DNA of 64,000 nt from Lacinutrix sp. Hel_I_90 (GCF_000934685.1 NZ_JYNQ01000001.1:1538501-1602500); one strand, 5' to 3'; shown: positions 29,731-39,555, numbered from the stretch's first letter. Notes: generated from the sequence alone by a model not told the origin. Numbers and translations are program-made.

Positions 29731-30456
29731 TTACTTACTAGGTGGTAATGTTGGTCTTACTTCAATTTTACTTGGTAAGGTTCTTGGATTCATTTTTATT
29801 AAGTCTACAACCAATTCACCAATATCTTCAATTTGAATTTTCCAGGCATCTTTATCACTTGGATCATTCCCATTAAAATGAGTAGCTACAGAGCCTGGCA
29901 TGATGGTACTCACTTTTATATCATACTGTCGTAAATCTAACATAACAGCTTGGGTAAAGCCCGTAACACCAAACTTACTGGCATTGTAAGCCGAGCCGCC
30001 AGCAAAGAAATTGGTGCCAGCTAAACTTGATATAGTAATAAAATAACCTTTGGTTTTTTTTAATGCGGCGACACTGGCCTTGATAGAATTAAACACCCCT
30101 GTTAGATTGGTATCGATGACCTCGTTCCATTGCTTTGAGGTTAAATCTTCAATACTCCCAAAATGACCCAAACCAGCATTAGCTATAACAATATCTAATT
30201 GACCAAACGCGTCTATTACTTGCTTTACGGCGTCCTGTTGGCTTTCCAATTTACGCACATCTGCCTTAATTCCAAGAGCTTTAGCTTCCGTAGAACATTG
30301 GTCTTCTAATTCTTTAGCAGCGTTCTCTGCGGCCGCTGTGCTTCGGCTGGTAATTGCAACATGAATCCCTTGGGCCATGAGGGCTTTGGCAGTACCAAAA
30401 CCTATGCCTTTTGTTCCTCCTGTTATTAGTGCAACTTTAGTATTAAGTGTCATCAT
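29731..30456 (-). CDS. Short-chain dehydrogenase/reductase
   Basis: 241 residues, classical SDR. Cofactor motif T12-G-G-T-K-G-I-G19, NAG at 93-95, catalytic S143/S144, Y157 and K161 (YNASK). The start ATGATG leaves either methionine possible; the second gives the usual MTLNTKVALITGG. The proline-rich C-terminus ends PTLPPSK. The substrate is unknown; relatives reduce 3-oxoacyl or sugar ketones. Confidence 0.9.
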   Translation of the reverse strand: MMTLNTKVALITGGTKGIGFGTAKALMAQGIHVAITSRSTAAAENAAKELEDQCSTEAKALGIKADVRKLESQQDAVKQVIDAFGQLDIVIANAGLGHFGSIEDLTSKQWNEVIDTNLTGVFNSIKASVAALKKTKGYFITISSLAGTNFFAGGSAYNASKFGVTGFTQAVMLDLRQYDIKVSTIMPGSVATHFNGNDPSDKDAWKIQIEDIGELVVDLIKMNPRTLPSKIEVRPTLPPSK

Positions 30457-30711
30457 AATTTACTGTTTTTTCTATGGTATCTAAAATTACAAAACTGAAA
30501 TGATTATCTTTAATTTAGATTGTTATAAAAATGATAAAACTGCACCTTTTAATTTAAAGAAAAGCTTAAAAAAGATTCTCAATTATATTTCCAGAAATCT
30601 AAATAGTAATTAATCTAAAAATAAGTCTTTACTCAAAGCCTCCACCAATTTCGACAATAAGAATTTAAAAAGATTATTTTACTTTAAAATACTAACCAAA
30701 ACAAAAACATT

Positions 30712-31089
30712 ATGAATTCAAAAGTATTTATTATTCTAAGAATTTTACTTGGTCTCTTCGTTTTAGTCTTCGGCCTTAATAAATTAGTACCTGGTGGGTT
30801 TTTACCTATGCCAGAAACGAGTGGAGATGCAGCAGCCTACTTTACAGCTTTAATGAACTCAAAAACATTGATGCTAGTGGCTGTAGTTGAGGTCCTCGCT
30901 GGCTTAGCTTTAATTTTTAATAAATTTGGTGCTTTATTCGCATTAATTTTAATGAGTGTGTCTGTTAATGCTGTATTATTTCACGCTGTATTAGATCCTG
31001 GTGGTATTGCTGGAGCAGCGGTGCTATTACTATTAAACATTGCTGTATTAATTGGTTACAAGGAGAAATACAAGCCATTATTAAGTTAA
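30712..31089 (+). CDS. DoxX-like small membrane protein
   Basis: 125 residues with four predicted membrane helices (about 5-25, 52-70, 72-92, 98-116). The segment LRILLGLFVLVFGLNKL is typical of the DoxX/DoxD-like family, membrane proteins of uncertain redox role. It is monocistronic and ends before the large inverted repeat. Confidence 0.8.
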   Translation: MNSKVFIILRILLGLFVLVFGLNKLVPGGFLPMPETSGDAAAYFTALMNSKTLMLVAVVEVLAGLALIFNKFGALFALILMSVSVNAVLFHAVLDPGGIAGAAVLLLLNIAVLIGYKEKYKPLLS

Positions 31090-31108
31090 TTCAACTTCTA
31101 ACTTGAAT

Positions 31109-31247
31109 AGAAGAGGCTATCTAAAAAGACGTGTCCATTGTCATATTGAGCCTGTCGAAATATTTTAACCTACTGGTAATCAATATTAGTTTCGACAAGC
31201 TCAACCTGACAAAGTAAATTTAAAAGTCTTTTTAGACAGCCTCTTCT
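31109..31247. repeat. 139-bp nested inverted repeat between convergent genes
   Basis: Outer arms 31109-31130 and 31226-31247 are 22 bp each with one mismatch. Inner arms 31139-31160 and 31190-31211 are 22 bp with three mismatches and contain TTGAGC-TGTCGAAA. The whole element fills the gap between the DoxX gene and the DUF4136 gene and ends exactly at the latter's stop codon. It probably works as a bidirectional terminator, and the inner motif resembles short dispersed repeats I associate with flavobacterial genomes. Confidence 0.8.
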
Positions 31248-31772
31248 TTATTTTTTTGGTGGATACTCCGTAAACATCTTCTCGACTATGGCGTCTAACT
31301 TAGCTTCTCGCTTTTCGGGAGTTGCATTGGGATTAAAACTACTTACACTTCTTACCTGCCAAAATAGCCCAGTTTTAGAATCGTCTACAAACTCTACTAT
31401 AATTTCCCTATTTATTTTTTCCTGCCCCATTGGAATACCTATTGAAACACCACCACCACTAAGTCCTACATTTCCTCCACCAAGCCCTACGCCTACAGTA
31501 TTCCTTTGGCCCTCATGATATTCATTGCTTTTCAAATCGATAACAAAATCTGGTGTTTCAGATTTTGTCAATCCCATCGTATTTAATTTTGTTTCTAAGG
31601 CGAGAATAAAACGCTTTTCATCTAAACCAGTAAACCCTGTATCCATATCATCATAAAAATGATAGGTTTTATAGTCAGAAAAATTAGTGGTCTTTTCATA
31701 ATCGTAATTCACATAAATGGGCGCGCACGAAACCACACATAGAAATAAAAGAACTATTTTTAAAATTTTCAT
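31248..31772 (-). CDS. DUF4136 lipoprotein
   Basis: 174 residues. Lipobox cysteine C16 (CVVSC). YDYEKTTNFSDYKTYHF at the mature N-terminus and the C-terminal REAKLDAIVEKMFTEYPPK match DUF4136 lipoproteins. A glycine-rich turn (GVGLGGGNVGLSGGG) lies in the middle. No function is known for the family. Confidence 0.87.
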   Translation of the reverse strand: MKILKIVLLFLCVVSCAPIYVNYDYEKTTNFSDYKTYHFYDDMDTGFTGLDEKRFILALETKLNTMGLTKSETPDFVIDLKSNEYHEGQRNTVGVGLGGGNVGLSGGGVSIGIPMGQEKINREIIVEFVDDSKTGLFWQVRSVSSFNPNATPEKREAKLDAIVEKMFTEYPPKK

Positions 31773-31973
31773 AAGCCTCTTTTATATATAAAAATAACGA
31801 AAATTATACCATTTAGTATTCGTTTCAAACCGTTTGTCATAATTTTACTTTGAAAAATGAGTTTATTCAATGCTAATGACGTTGAAGTATCCAGAAAACA
31901 ACCTTTAAAATTCAAACAGAGTTTAGAATTTTAATTTCTTTATTGTAATTTTAACAGAAATTAAAAAGGAACT

Positions 31974-32750
31974 ATGGATTTAAAGCTTGCAGTGTTAATT
32001 GATGGAGATAACATCCCTTCTGCCCATGTAAAAGAGATGATGGAAGAAATTGCCAAATACGGCAATCCGACCATAAAAAGAATATATGGCGATTGGACGA
32101 AGCCGCATTTATCAAAATGGAAAACCATACTTCTCGAAAACGCGATTACACCCATTCAACAATATGGTTACACGACCGGTAAAAACGCAACAGATTCTGC
32201 AATGATTATTGATGCTATGGACATCTTATATTCAGAAAAAGTAGATGGTTTTTGTTTAGTGTCCAGCGATAGTGATTTTACACGTTTAGCGACAAGACTT
32301 CGTGAAGCAGGGATGCAAGTGTTTGGCATTGGAGAAAAGAAAACACCGAACCCGTTTATAGTGGCTTGTGATAAGTTTATTTATATTGAAATCCTTAAAG
32401 ATCAATCTCAGAGTGATGCATCAGCATCTAATGAAAATAGTACCGCTTCAAAAAATACTGTGGATAATATTACGCCGCAAGTCATTAAATTAATTTCTAG
32501 CACCATATTAGATTTAGCAGATGATGACGGTTGGGCTTTTTTAGGTGATGTAGGTAGTCTTTTACAAAAGAAACAACCTAATTTTGATTCCAGAAATTTT
32601 GGCTTTCAAAAACTAACCCCTTTAATAAGTTCAATTAAAACACTTGAAATTGATAAACGAGAAACAACAAAAGGACGCTTTAAACTCGTTTATGTTAGAG
32701 TTAAAGAAAATGCAGCGATTAAGTCTAAAAAAGCGAAACAAAAAAAATAA
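31974..32750 (+). CDS. NYN-domain putative RNase with C-terminal LOTUS/OST-HTH domain
   Basis: 258 residues. The N-terminal NYN (PIN-like, LabA/DUF88) domain (about 1-135) shows the acidic cluster D10-G-D12-N, D74 in NATDSAMIIDAMD, and S-S-D-S-D in 97-102. Residues about 168-251 (VIKLISSTILDLADDDGWAFLGDVGSLL) are an OST-HTH/LOTUS RNA-binding domain. The combination suggests RNA cleavage or processing; targets are unknown. It is monocistronic. Confidence 0.88.
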   Translation: MDLKLAVLIDGDNIPSAHVKEMMEEIAKYGNPTIKRIYGDWTKPHLSKWKTILLENAITPIQQYGYTTGKNATDSAMIIDAMDILYSEKVDGFCLVSSDSDFTRLATRLREAGMQVFGIGEKKTPNPFIVACDKFIYIEILKDQSQSDASASNENSTASKNTVDNITPQVIKLISSTILDLADDDGWAFLGDVGSLLQKKQPNFDSRNFGFQKLTPLISSIKTLEIDKRETTKGRFKLVYVRVKENAAIKSKKAKQKK

Positions 32751-32809
32751 GACGGTCTAAAAAGTTTTTATTACCATAAAATGGTCCTATTTTGAAATGC
32801 AATAAAAAG

Positions 32810-32840
32810 AAAAAGCTCTTAATCTGATTAAGAGCTTTTT
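32810..32840. terminator. Bidirectional terminator between NYN gene and obgE
   Basis: Near-continuous 15-bp inverted repeat AAAAAGCTCTTAATC / GATTAAGAGCTTTTT around a single central base (in practice a small loop), with A and T runs suited to both strands. The flanking genes are convergent. Confidence 0.85.
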
Positions 32841-32863
32841 GTTATAAACGTATTAAAAAAATA

Positions 32864-33859
32864 TTAGTTTAATGCCTTCCAAAGCGCATCTTTCAATTCT
32901 GTTAAACCTTGTTGCGCAACAGATGATATTAGAAAGTAAGGAATGGGCAGTTCATTATCCAATTGTTCACTTAACTCCGCTTTAAGCTCATCGTCCAGCA
33001 TATCACATTTAGAAATTGCAATTAGTCGGTCTTTATCCAACATCTCTGGATTGTAACGACGTAACTCATCTAATAAAATATCGTATTGCTTTTTAATATC
33101 CGGAGCATCAGCAGGAATTAAAAACAATAAAATAGAATTACGTTCAATATGTCTTAAAAAGTAATAGCCAAGCCCTTTACCTTCTGCAGCACCTTCTATA
33201 ATTCCAGGGATATCTGCCATCACGAAGGTTTGAAATTCACGATATTTTACAATGCCTAAATTAGGCTTGAGGGTCGTAAACTCATAATCTGCAATTTTTG
33301 GTTTTGCCGAAGTCAAAACAGACAACAGTGTAGACTTTCCTGCATTAGGAAAACCTACTAAACCAACATCTGCTAAAATTTTAAGTTCTAAAATGATATC
33401 TTTCTCCTCCAATGGAATACCAGGTTGCGCATAACGCGGAGTCTGGTTTGTAGAGGTTTTAAAATGCCAATTCCCGCGACCTCCTTTTCCGCCTTCTACT
33501 ACAATACGTTCTTCTCCTTCTTCTGTGATTTCAAAAAGAATCTCATTAGTTTCTGTATCGCGTACAACCGTTCCTAAAGGCACATCAACATACATATCCT
33601 CGCCATCTGCACCAGAACTTCTTCCGCTACTACCGTGTTCTCCATGTCCTGCACGAATATGACGCTTAAATTTTAAGTGTAACAAGGTCCAAAGGTTAGA
33701 GTTGCCTTTTAAAATCACGTGACCTCCACGTCCGCCATCTCCACCATCTGGACCACCTTTCGTGATATACTTTTCACGGTGTAAATGCGTAGATCCTTTT
33801 CCCCCTTTTCCAGAAGATACGTGCATTTTTACGTAGTCAACGAAGTTCCCTTCAGTCAT
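32864..33859 (-). CDS. obgE: GTPase Obg/CgtA
   Basis: 331 residues. Glycine-rich Obg domain (about 1-158, with [14 protein letters not shown]) followed by the G domain: G1 GFPNAGKST at 169-177, switch region TTLKPNLG, G3 DIPGI and G4 SKCD. It lacks the long C-terminal extension of some Obg proteins. It is involved in 50S assembly and the stringent response. It lies 63 bp after the hpt-adk fusion and is probably co-transcribed. Confidence 0.95.
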   Translation of the reverse strand: MTEGNFVDYVKMHVSSGKGGKGSTHLHREKYITKGGPDGGDGGRGGHVILKGNSNLWTLLHLKFKRHIRAGHGEHGSSGRSSGADGEDMYVDVPLGTVVRDTETNEILFEITEEGEERIVVEGGKGGRGNWHFKTSTNQTPRYAQPGIPLEEKDIILELKILADVGLVGFPNAGKSTLLSVLTSAKPKIADYEFTTLKPNLGIVKYREFQTFVMADIPGIIEGAAEGKGLGYYFLRHIERNSILLFLIPADAPDIKKQYDILLDELRRYNPEMLDKDRLIAISKCDMLDDELKAELSEQLDNELPIPYFLISSVAQQGLTELKDALWKALN

Positions 33860-33922
33860 TTGATTTTATTTTATGTTTATTTTAACTCAATCGCAGGTTC
33901 CCTACTTTCGCAAGAACCACAA

Positions 33923-35032
33923 TTACAATTTATCAATGGTATTACACAACCGTTTTGTAATCACTTCAATATCACCAAAACCATCAACGCCAAAATATTT
34001 GTCCTGCGCTGAATAATAGTCTTTTAATATGGCTGTTTTAGTATAGTATTCTTTAATTCGGTTTCTAATAATGCTTTCGTCTGCATCATCAGCTCTCCCA
34101 CTCGATTTCCCTCGTTCTAAAAGACGTTCAACTAATACTTCGTCTTCAACTTCTAAAGCAATCATGGCATTAATTTGAGAATCTTTACTTTGCATCAATT
34201 GATCCAAAGCCTTGGCTTGTGTATTTGTTCTTGGAAAACCATCAAAAATAAACCCTTTAGCGCCTGCATTTTTTTCAACTTCAGCCTCCAACATATCTAT
34301 AGTTACTTGATCTGGCACCAACTCACCTTTATCCATAAATGATTTAGCCAACAGTCCTAAAGCGGTTTCGTTTTTTATATTAAACCTAAAAACATCTCCT
34401 GTTGAAATATGTAAAAGGTTATACTTCTCCTTTAAAAAATTAGCTTGTGTGCCTTTACCTGCTCCTGGAGGACCAAATAATACAAAATTAGTCATGTGTT
34501 GTGTTGTTTTAATTTGATATACTGCTGGTAAATCACGCCCTAATCCATCGTAGTCTAAACCGTAACCAACAATAAATTTATCAGGAATTTCTATACCAAC
34601 ATAATGTAGTTTAAAATCTTTTTTATAGGCTTCAGGCTTGTGAAACAAAGTGGCGATAAGCAATTGCTTTACATTTTCATTTTTAAAAATACGATGTACT
34701 TCATGCAATGTTTGCCCTGTATCTATTATATCTTCTAAGATAACGACAGTTCTGCCACTTAAATCTTGAGTTAAACCAATTAATCGCTGAATATCCTCAG
34801 TAGATTTCACGCCTTCATAAGACGCTAGTTTTATAAAAGTGACCTCACAGGGTTTCGGATATTTTTTTACAAAATCACTTACCAGCATAAATGAGCCATT
34901 TAAAACACCTACAAATACAGGTATTTCGTCTCCTAAGTCATTCGCGACTTCTGCTGCCATTCTCGTAACAACATCCGCTATTTCTTCCTCAGAAATAAAA
35001 GGCTTAAAGTATTTATCGTGAAGCTTTATCAT
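33923..35032 (-). CDS. Fused hypoxanthine phosphoribosyltransferase - adenylate kinase
   Basis: 369 residues with two complete enzymes. Residues 1-178 are a purine phosphoribosyltransferase with the PRPP loop VVILEDIIDTGQTL at 96-109. Residues 180-369 are a short-type adenylate kinase starting MTNFVLFGPPGAGKGTQ, with P-loop G187-P-P-G-A-G-K193, GFPR, and the abbreviated lid GRADDADESIIRNR. The two steps convert hypoxanthine/guanine to nucleotides and equilibrate AMP, ATP and ADP. The fusion is known in Flavobacteriia. M180 could act as an internal start giving free Adk. Confidence 0.93.
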   Translation of the reverse strand: MIKLHDKYFKPFISEEEIADVVTRMAAEVANDLGDEIPVFVGVLNGSFMLVSDFVKKYPKPCEVTFIKLASYEGVKSTEDIQRLIGLTQDLSGRTVVILEDIIDTGQTLHEVHRIFKNENVKQLLIATLFHKPEAYKKDFKLHYVGIEIPDKFIVGYGLDYDGLGRDLPAVYQIKTTQHMTNFVLFGPPGAGKGTQANFLKEKYNLLHISTGDVFRFNIKNETALGLLAKSFMDKGELVPDQVTIDMLEAEVEKNAGAKGFIFDGFPRTNTQAKALDQLMQSKDSQINAMIALEVEDEVLVERLLERGKSSGRADDADESIIRNRIKEYYTKTAILKDYYSAQDKYFGVDGFGDIEVITKRLCNTIDKL

Positions 35033-35125
35033 GGCTTATTTTTATGAAAGTCGCAAAGATACGTATTTGTTAAACGATATACGATTTTCATACGCAATTT
35101 ATGGCATTCTTTTCATTTTAAAATG

Positions 35126-35133
35126 TATTTTTG
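35126..35133 (+). promoter_or_regulatory. Possible -7 element of purKE
   Basis: TATTTTTG matches TAnnTTTG and lies 20 bp upstream of the chosen purK ATG. It supports the shorter purK start, although no clear TTG is found at the -33 distance. Confidence 0.4.
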
Positions 35134-35153
35134 TGCTAAACCAAACTGTACTG

Positions 35154-36308
35154 ATGAATTACTTTTCTTCACAATTTAAACTAGGTATTTTAGGTGGTGG
35201 TCAATTAGGCAAGATGATGCTTAATGTAACACGAAAATTTGATATTACTACCCATGTCTTAGGTGTTAATGACGATGCACCTTGCAGAATCGCTTGCGAC
35301 CAATTCACGACAGGTGATTTAATGGATTTTGAAACGGTTTATAACTTTGGAAAACAAGTAGATCTGCTCACCTTTGAAATTGAAAATGTCAATGTCGATG
35401 CGCTCGAAAAATTAGAAAAAAAAGGTATTAAAGTCTATCCCTCTTCTAAGAATTTAAGGATTATCCAAAATAAAGCGAAACAGAAATTATTTTACTTAGA
35501 TCATAATTTACCAACCTCAGACTTTTCTCGTTTTGCTTATGCTTCAGAAATTGAGGATGCTGTTTTAAATGGCGGATTAGAATTTCCTTTCGTCTGGAAA
35601 AGCGCACAATTTGGTTATGATGGTAATGGTGTTAAAATAGTTCGCACCTTAGCCGATTTAAAAGGATTACCGCCAGGAGAATGTATTACAGAAGCGCTTA
35701 TTGATTTTAAAAACGAATTAGCGGTTATTGTTGCAAGAAATCCTGACGGGGAAGTAAAAACCTATCCTGTGGTAGAGATGGAATTTCACCCAGAAGCCAA
35801 TCAAGTAGAGTATGTTATATGCCCAGCAAGAATCTCTGAGGCGGTTGCAAAAAAAGCACAAGAAGTCGCTTTAAACGTATCTAAGGCTTTTAATAATGTT
35901 GGGCTGTTAGCGGTTGAATTATTTCAAACTCAAAACGACGACATTTTAATTAATGAAGTTGCTCCCAGACCTCACAACTCAGGACACCAAACCATTGAAG
36001 CAAGTTACACCTCACAATTTGAACAACATATTCGTGCCATTCTAAATTTACCTTTAGGTAAAACAGAAAGTAAGGTGGGGGGCATTATGGTAAATCTGGT
36101 TGGTGCTGAAGGTTTTTCGGGTGAGGTTATTTATGAAAATATTGCTGAAATCATGAAAATGGAAGGTGTAACACCGCATATTTATGGTAAAAAGCAAACA
36201 CGTCCCTTTCGTAAAATGGGACATGTAACTATTGTAAACGAAGATTTAAATACCGCAAGAGCGATTGCAGAGGACGTTAAGAATACAATTAAAGTGATAA
36301 GCAAATAA
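35154..36308 (+). CDS. purK: 5-(carboxyamino)imidazole ribonucleotide synthase
   Basis: 384 residues. ATP-grasp enzyme of purine synthesis that carboxylates AIR to N5-CAIR. It starts MNYFSSQFKLGILGGGQLGKMML, with the ATP-grasp segments FPFVWKSAQFGYDGNG and the metal-binding VAPRPHNSGHQTIEA. The upstream in-frame ATG at 35031 is rejected: it overlaps the divergent hpt-adk start and adds 41 unconserved residues over the promoter. The stop is 3 bp from purE. Confidence 0.95.
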   Translation: MNYFSSQFKLGILGGGQLGKMMLNVTRKFDITTHVLGVNDDAPCRIACDQFTTGDLMDFETVYNFGKQVDLLTFEIENVNVDALEKLEKKGIKVYPSSKNLRIIQNKAKQKLFYLDHNLPTSDFSRFAYASEIEDAVLNGGLEFPFVWKSAQFGYDGNGVKIVRTLADLKGLPPGECITEALIDFKNELAVIVARNPDGEVKTYPVVEMEFHPEANQVEYVICPARISEAVAKKAQEVALNVSKAFNNVGLLAVELFQTQNDDILINEVAPRPHNSGHQTIEASYTSQFEQHIRAILNLPLGKTESKVGGIMVNLVGAEGFSGEVIYENIAEIMKMEGVTPHIYGKKQTRPFRKMGHVTIVNEDLNTARAIAEDVKNTIKVISK

Positions 36309-36311
36309 ATT

Positions 36312-36797
36312 ATGAGCAAAGTTGGCGTAATTATGGGAAGCGATAGCGATCTCCCAATCATGCAGGAAGCAATCGATATTTTAAAAGGTTTTGATATTGA
36401 AGTAGAAGTTGATATTGTATCGGCACACAGAACACCAGAGAAATTGTACGATTATAGTAAAAATGCGCATACCAGAGGTCTCTCAGTTATTATTGCTGGC
36501 GCTGGTGGTGCGGCACATTTACCAGGGATGGTTGCAGCTATGTCACCACTTCCCGTAATAGGAGTGCCAGTGAAAAGTAGAAATTCTATAGATGGCTGGG
36601 ATTCCATATTATCTATCTTACAGATGCCTGGAGGTGTTCCAGTGGCTACTGTAGCCCTGGATGGCGCAAAAAACGCAGGCATTCTAGCCGCGCAAATTAT
36701 TGGCACGAGTGACCAATGTGTTTTAGATAAAATTATAGTTTACAAAGAAGGATTAAAGCTAAAAGTTGAAGCTGCTTCAAAAAAACTTAAATACTAA
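36312..36797 (+). CDS. purE: N5-carboxyaminoimidazole ribonucleotide mutase
   Basis: 161 residues, class I PurE. Converts N5-CAIR to CAIR. The active-site segments GSDSDLPIM, SAHRTPEK (catalytic histidine) and GAGGAAHLPGMVAA are intact. It is translated from an ATG 3 bp after purK, so the two successive pathway enzymes form one operon, which ends at the terminator at 36999-37026. Confidence 0.96.
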   Translation: MSKVGVIMGSDSDLPIMQEAIDILKGFDIEVEVDIVSAHRTPEKLYDYSKNAHTRGLSVIIAGAGGAAHLPGMVAAMSPLPVIGVPVKSRNSIDGWDSILSILQMPGGVPVATVALDGAKNAGILAAQIIGTSDQCVLDKIIVYKEGLKLKVEAASKKLKY

Positions 36798-37159
36798 ACG
36801 TAAAAAAGTCTAGTCTCCTAGTTTTTTTATAGCTTTAAAGGGTTATCTAGAACCGTTTTTTCCACATCAAAGACTAGGGTGTTTAAAATTCTTAATTGGC
36901 CATCCATTGAAAGCATTCAAATAAATAGATTTAATGCATTGGAGGACACGAGAACAAATACAGTTTAACTTAAAAATAGGTTGATTTTTATCATAAAAAA
37001 AAGCCTCAAATAAATTTGAGGCTTTTCATCGCTATTAATCAATAATTTTTAAGAGAGTAACCAGCTCTCACGAAAAATCAAGACAAAACTAAATAATAAT
37101 TACAGTTTGCTAAAATAATAATTGAAAGATTTAACTTACAAAAAATTACACGCTTATAA
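36798..37159. other. Intergenic region purE to M3 peptidase
   Basis: This 362-bp gap holds no credible gene. It contains the purKE terminator at 36999-37026 and, beyond it, the presumed promoter region of the M3 peptidase gene, in which I see no exact TAnnTTTG. Confidence 0.5.
36999..37026 (+). terminator. Terminator of purKE
   Basis: 13-bp perfect inverted repeat AAAAGCCTCAAAT / ATTTGAGGCTTTT with a 2-nt centre. It is about 200 bp beyond purE and ahead of the peptidase gene. Confidence 0.75.
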
Positions 37160-39190
37160 ATGAATACATTAACAACAAACTTTTCGACCAAATACACATC
37201 AGCACCATTCGTTCAAATAGAAAACAGCGACTTTAAGCCTGCAATTATGCAGCTTATTGAGGAAACGAAGGAAGAAATTAATGCCATCGTTAATAATCCT
37301 GAAGCGCCTACTTTTAAAAACACCATAGAAGCATTAGAATTTAGTGGGCAGCAATTAAACCGGGTAACCAGTATCTTTTTTAATTTAAATTCTGCTGAAA
37401 CCAATGATGAAATACAAAAAATAGCACAGGAGGTTTCTCCTTTGCTTTCAGAATTTGGAAATGACATTACTTTAAACGAAGATTTATTTAAAAGAGTAAA
37501 AGTGGTTTACAATCAAATGAAGGACTTAAATCTTTCAGTAGAACAAACCACACTATTAGATAAAAAGTATAAAGGTTTTTCTAGAAATGGTGCTAACTTA
37601 AAAGCGGATGCGAAAGTCAAACTTCGTGAAATAGACAAGAAATTAGCAAAACTAAAACTCACTTTCGGAGAAAATATTTTAGCCGAAACCAATAAATATG
37701 AGCTCCTAATAACCAGTGAAGAAGCCTTGTCTGGTTTACCAGAAGGCGCAAAAGAAGCCGCCAAACAATTAGCAGAAAGTAAGAACAAAGACGGTTGGTT
37801 GATCACGTTAGATTACCCAAGTTATATTCCTTTTATGACGTATGCAGATAATCGTGAGTTAAGAGAAGAATTATCGAAAGCTTTTGGCAGCAAAGCCTTT
37901 AAAGGCGATGCTTTAGACAATCAACAAAACGTTTTAGATATTGCAAAACTTAGTTATGATCGCGCACAATTGTTAGGTTATAAAACACATGCCCATTTTG
38001 TATTAGAAGAACGTATGGCAGAAACTCCTGAAAAAGTTGAGACTTTTTTAAATGAGTTACTAGAAAAAGCAAAGCCTGCTGCTGAAAATGAATTTGAAAC
38101 ATTAGAAAATTTCGCAAAAGCATTAGACGGTATTAAGGCCTTACAAAAATGGGATTCAGCTTATTATTCTGAAAAATTAAAACAAAAATTATTCAGTTTA
38201 GATGACGAACAATTAAAGCCTTATTTTAAATTAGAAAATGTGATTGCTGGCGCTTTTATGGTGGCGGAAAAATTATTCAATTTACATTTTGAAGAAATAC
38301 ACGATATCGATAAATACCACGAAGAGGTTTTAACGTATAAAGTAACAAACGATAAAGGCGACTTTATCTCACTTTTTTATGCTGATTTTTTTCCGAGAAA
38401 AGGCAAACGAAATGGCGCTTGGATGACCTCGTACAAATCACAATACATCCAAAACAACGAAAACGAAAGACCGCATGTGTCTATCGTCTGCAACTTTACA
38501 AAACCAACAAAGACCAAGCCATCACTGCTTACTTTTAATGAAGTAACGACCTTGTTTCACGAGTTTGGTCATGCCTTACACGGCATGTTAGCCAATACAA
38601 CTTACCCAAGTTTATCTGGCACAAGTGTGTACTGGGATTTTGTAGAATTACCAAGTCAGGTGATGGAAAACTGGTGCTATGAGAAAGAAGCATTAGAGCT
38701 ATTTGCGACACATTATGAAACTGGAGCAGTCATCCCTATGGAGCTAATAGATAAAATAAAAGCGTCAGCCACCTTTCAACAAGGCATGCAAACACTACGT
38801 CAAATAAGTTTTGGTCTATTAGATATGGCTTGGTATGGCACAAACCCTACAAGCATTACAGATGTAAAAGCCTATGAAAGTAATGCTTTTAGTGATACAG
38901 ACCTTTATCCAGATATTCCAACGAGTTGTATGAGTACTACTTTTGCGCATATTTTTCAAGGGGGGTATTCTTCTGGGTATTACAGTTACAAATGGGCTGA
39001 AGTTTTAGATGCAGATGCGTTTGACTATTTTAAACAAGAAGGTATTTTCAACAAAGACGTAGCCACTAAATTCAAAGACCACGTGCTCTCTCAGGGCGGC
39101 ACAGAAAATCCTGTGATTTTATACGAACGTTTTAGAGGTCAGGCAGCAAAACCAGAGGCTTTATTAAGGCGTGCTGGTCTGATAAAATAG
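37160..39190 (+). CDS. M3-family zinc metallopeptidase (Dcp/oligopeptidase A type)
   Basis: 676 residues, cytoplasmic (no signal peptide). The thimet-oligopeptidase motif H467-E-F-G-H471 in LFHEFGHALHGML, with the third zinc ligand in the downstream FVELPSQVMENW, is intact. The C-terminal SGYYSYKWAEVLDADAFDYF is typical of peptidyl-dipeptidase Dcp. It degrades short peptides. Monocistronic, ended by the terminator at 39239. Confidence 0.92.
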   Translation: MNTLTTNFSTKYTSAPFVQIENSDFKPAIMQLIEETKEEINAIVNNPEAPTFKNTIEALEFSGQQLNRVTSIFFNLNSAETNDEIQKIAQEVSPLLSEFGNDITLNEDLFKRVKVVYNQMKDLNLSVEQTTLLDKKYKGFSRNGANLKADAKVKLREIDKKLAKLKLTFGENILAETNKYELLITSEEALSGLPEGAKEAAKQLAESKNKDGWLITLDYPSYIPFMTYADNRELREELSKAFGSKAFKGDALDNQQNVLDIAKLSYDRAQLLGYKTHAHFVLEERMAETPEKVETFLNELLEKAKPAAENEFETLENFAKALDGIKALQKWDSAYYSEKLKQKLFSLDDEQLKPYFKLENVIAGAFMVAEKLFNLHFEEIHDIDKYHEEVLTYKVTNDKGDFISLFYADFFPRKGKRNGAWMTSYKSQYIQNNENERPHVSIVCNFTKPTKTKPSLLTFNEVTTLFHEFGHALHGMLANTTYPSLSGTSVYWDFVELPSQVMENWCYEKEALELFATHYETGAVIPMELIDKIKASATFQQGMQTLRQISFGLLDMAWYGTNPTSITDVKAYESNAFSDTDLYPDIPTSCMSTTFAHIFQGGYSSGYYSYKWAEVLDADAFDYFKQEGIFNKDVATKFKDHVLSQGGTENPVILYERFRGQAAKPEALLRRAGLIK

Positions 39191-39238
39191 AACAGCTCCT
39201 CTTCCTTTTAATTTAGGAAGGCAAAACAAGCATGCATT

Positions 39239-39268
39239 CTCCTCCTTTTTTTAGGAGGAGTTTTTTTT
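39239..39268 (+). terminator. Terminator of the M3 peptidase gene
   Basis: 7-bp GC-rich stem CTCCTCC / GGAGGAG around an 8-nt loop, followed by eight T. A weaker hairpin CTTCC / GGAAG precedes it at about 39200-39219. Confidence 0.85.
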
Positions 39269-39516
39269 GATATATAGTACTCATTTTAATTTCTGTTATA
39301 TTTCATATTATAGAGTTACCGAATAGGCAATTCTCTTTTTCAATAAGATAAGACTGCTGTTTATATTTAAACGCCGTTTATTTACGCTTGTGAATGAATT
39401 CTAGTTTAGAATAGTTGTAACACATGTCTCAAAAATCCCAGCATACAATAGGATCTATAGACGAAATACGCTTATTAGGAACCACCGTCTTTCTGGGAAA
39501 CAAACATTTATAAAAA

Positions 39517-39544
39517 TAAACTTTCAGTAATTACTGAAAGTTTA
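39517..39544 (+). promoter_or_regulatory. 28-bp perfect palindrome, operator of the GbsR-type regulator
   Basis: Each 14-base half is TAAACTTTCAGTAA, mirrored exactly. The core is ACTTTCA-N8-TGAAAGT. It covers the -33 region of the regulator's own promoter, and the same core with the same spacing recurs before the next gene (40087-40108). This predicts binding by a dimeric winged-helix protein and autorepression. Confidence 0.8.
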
Positions 39545-39555
39545 AAATATTTAAT

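Noticed and set aside
35031-35153. N-terminal extension of purK
   Set aside because: It overlaps the divergent hpt-adk start and is not PurK-like.
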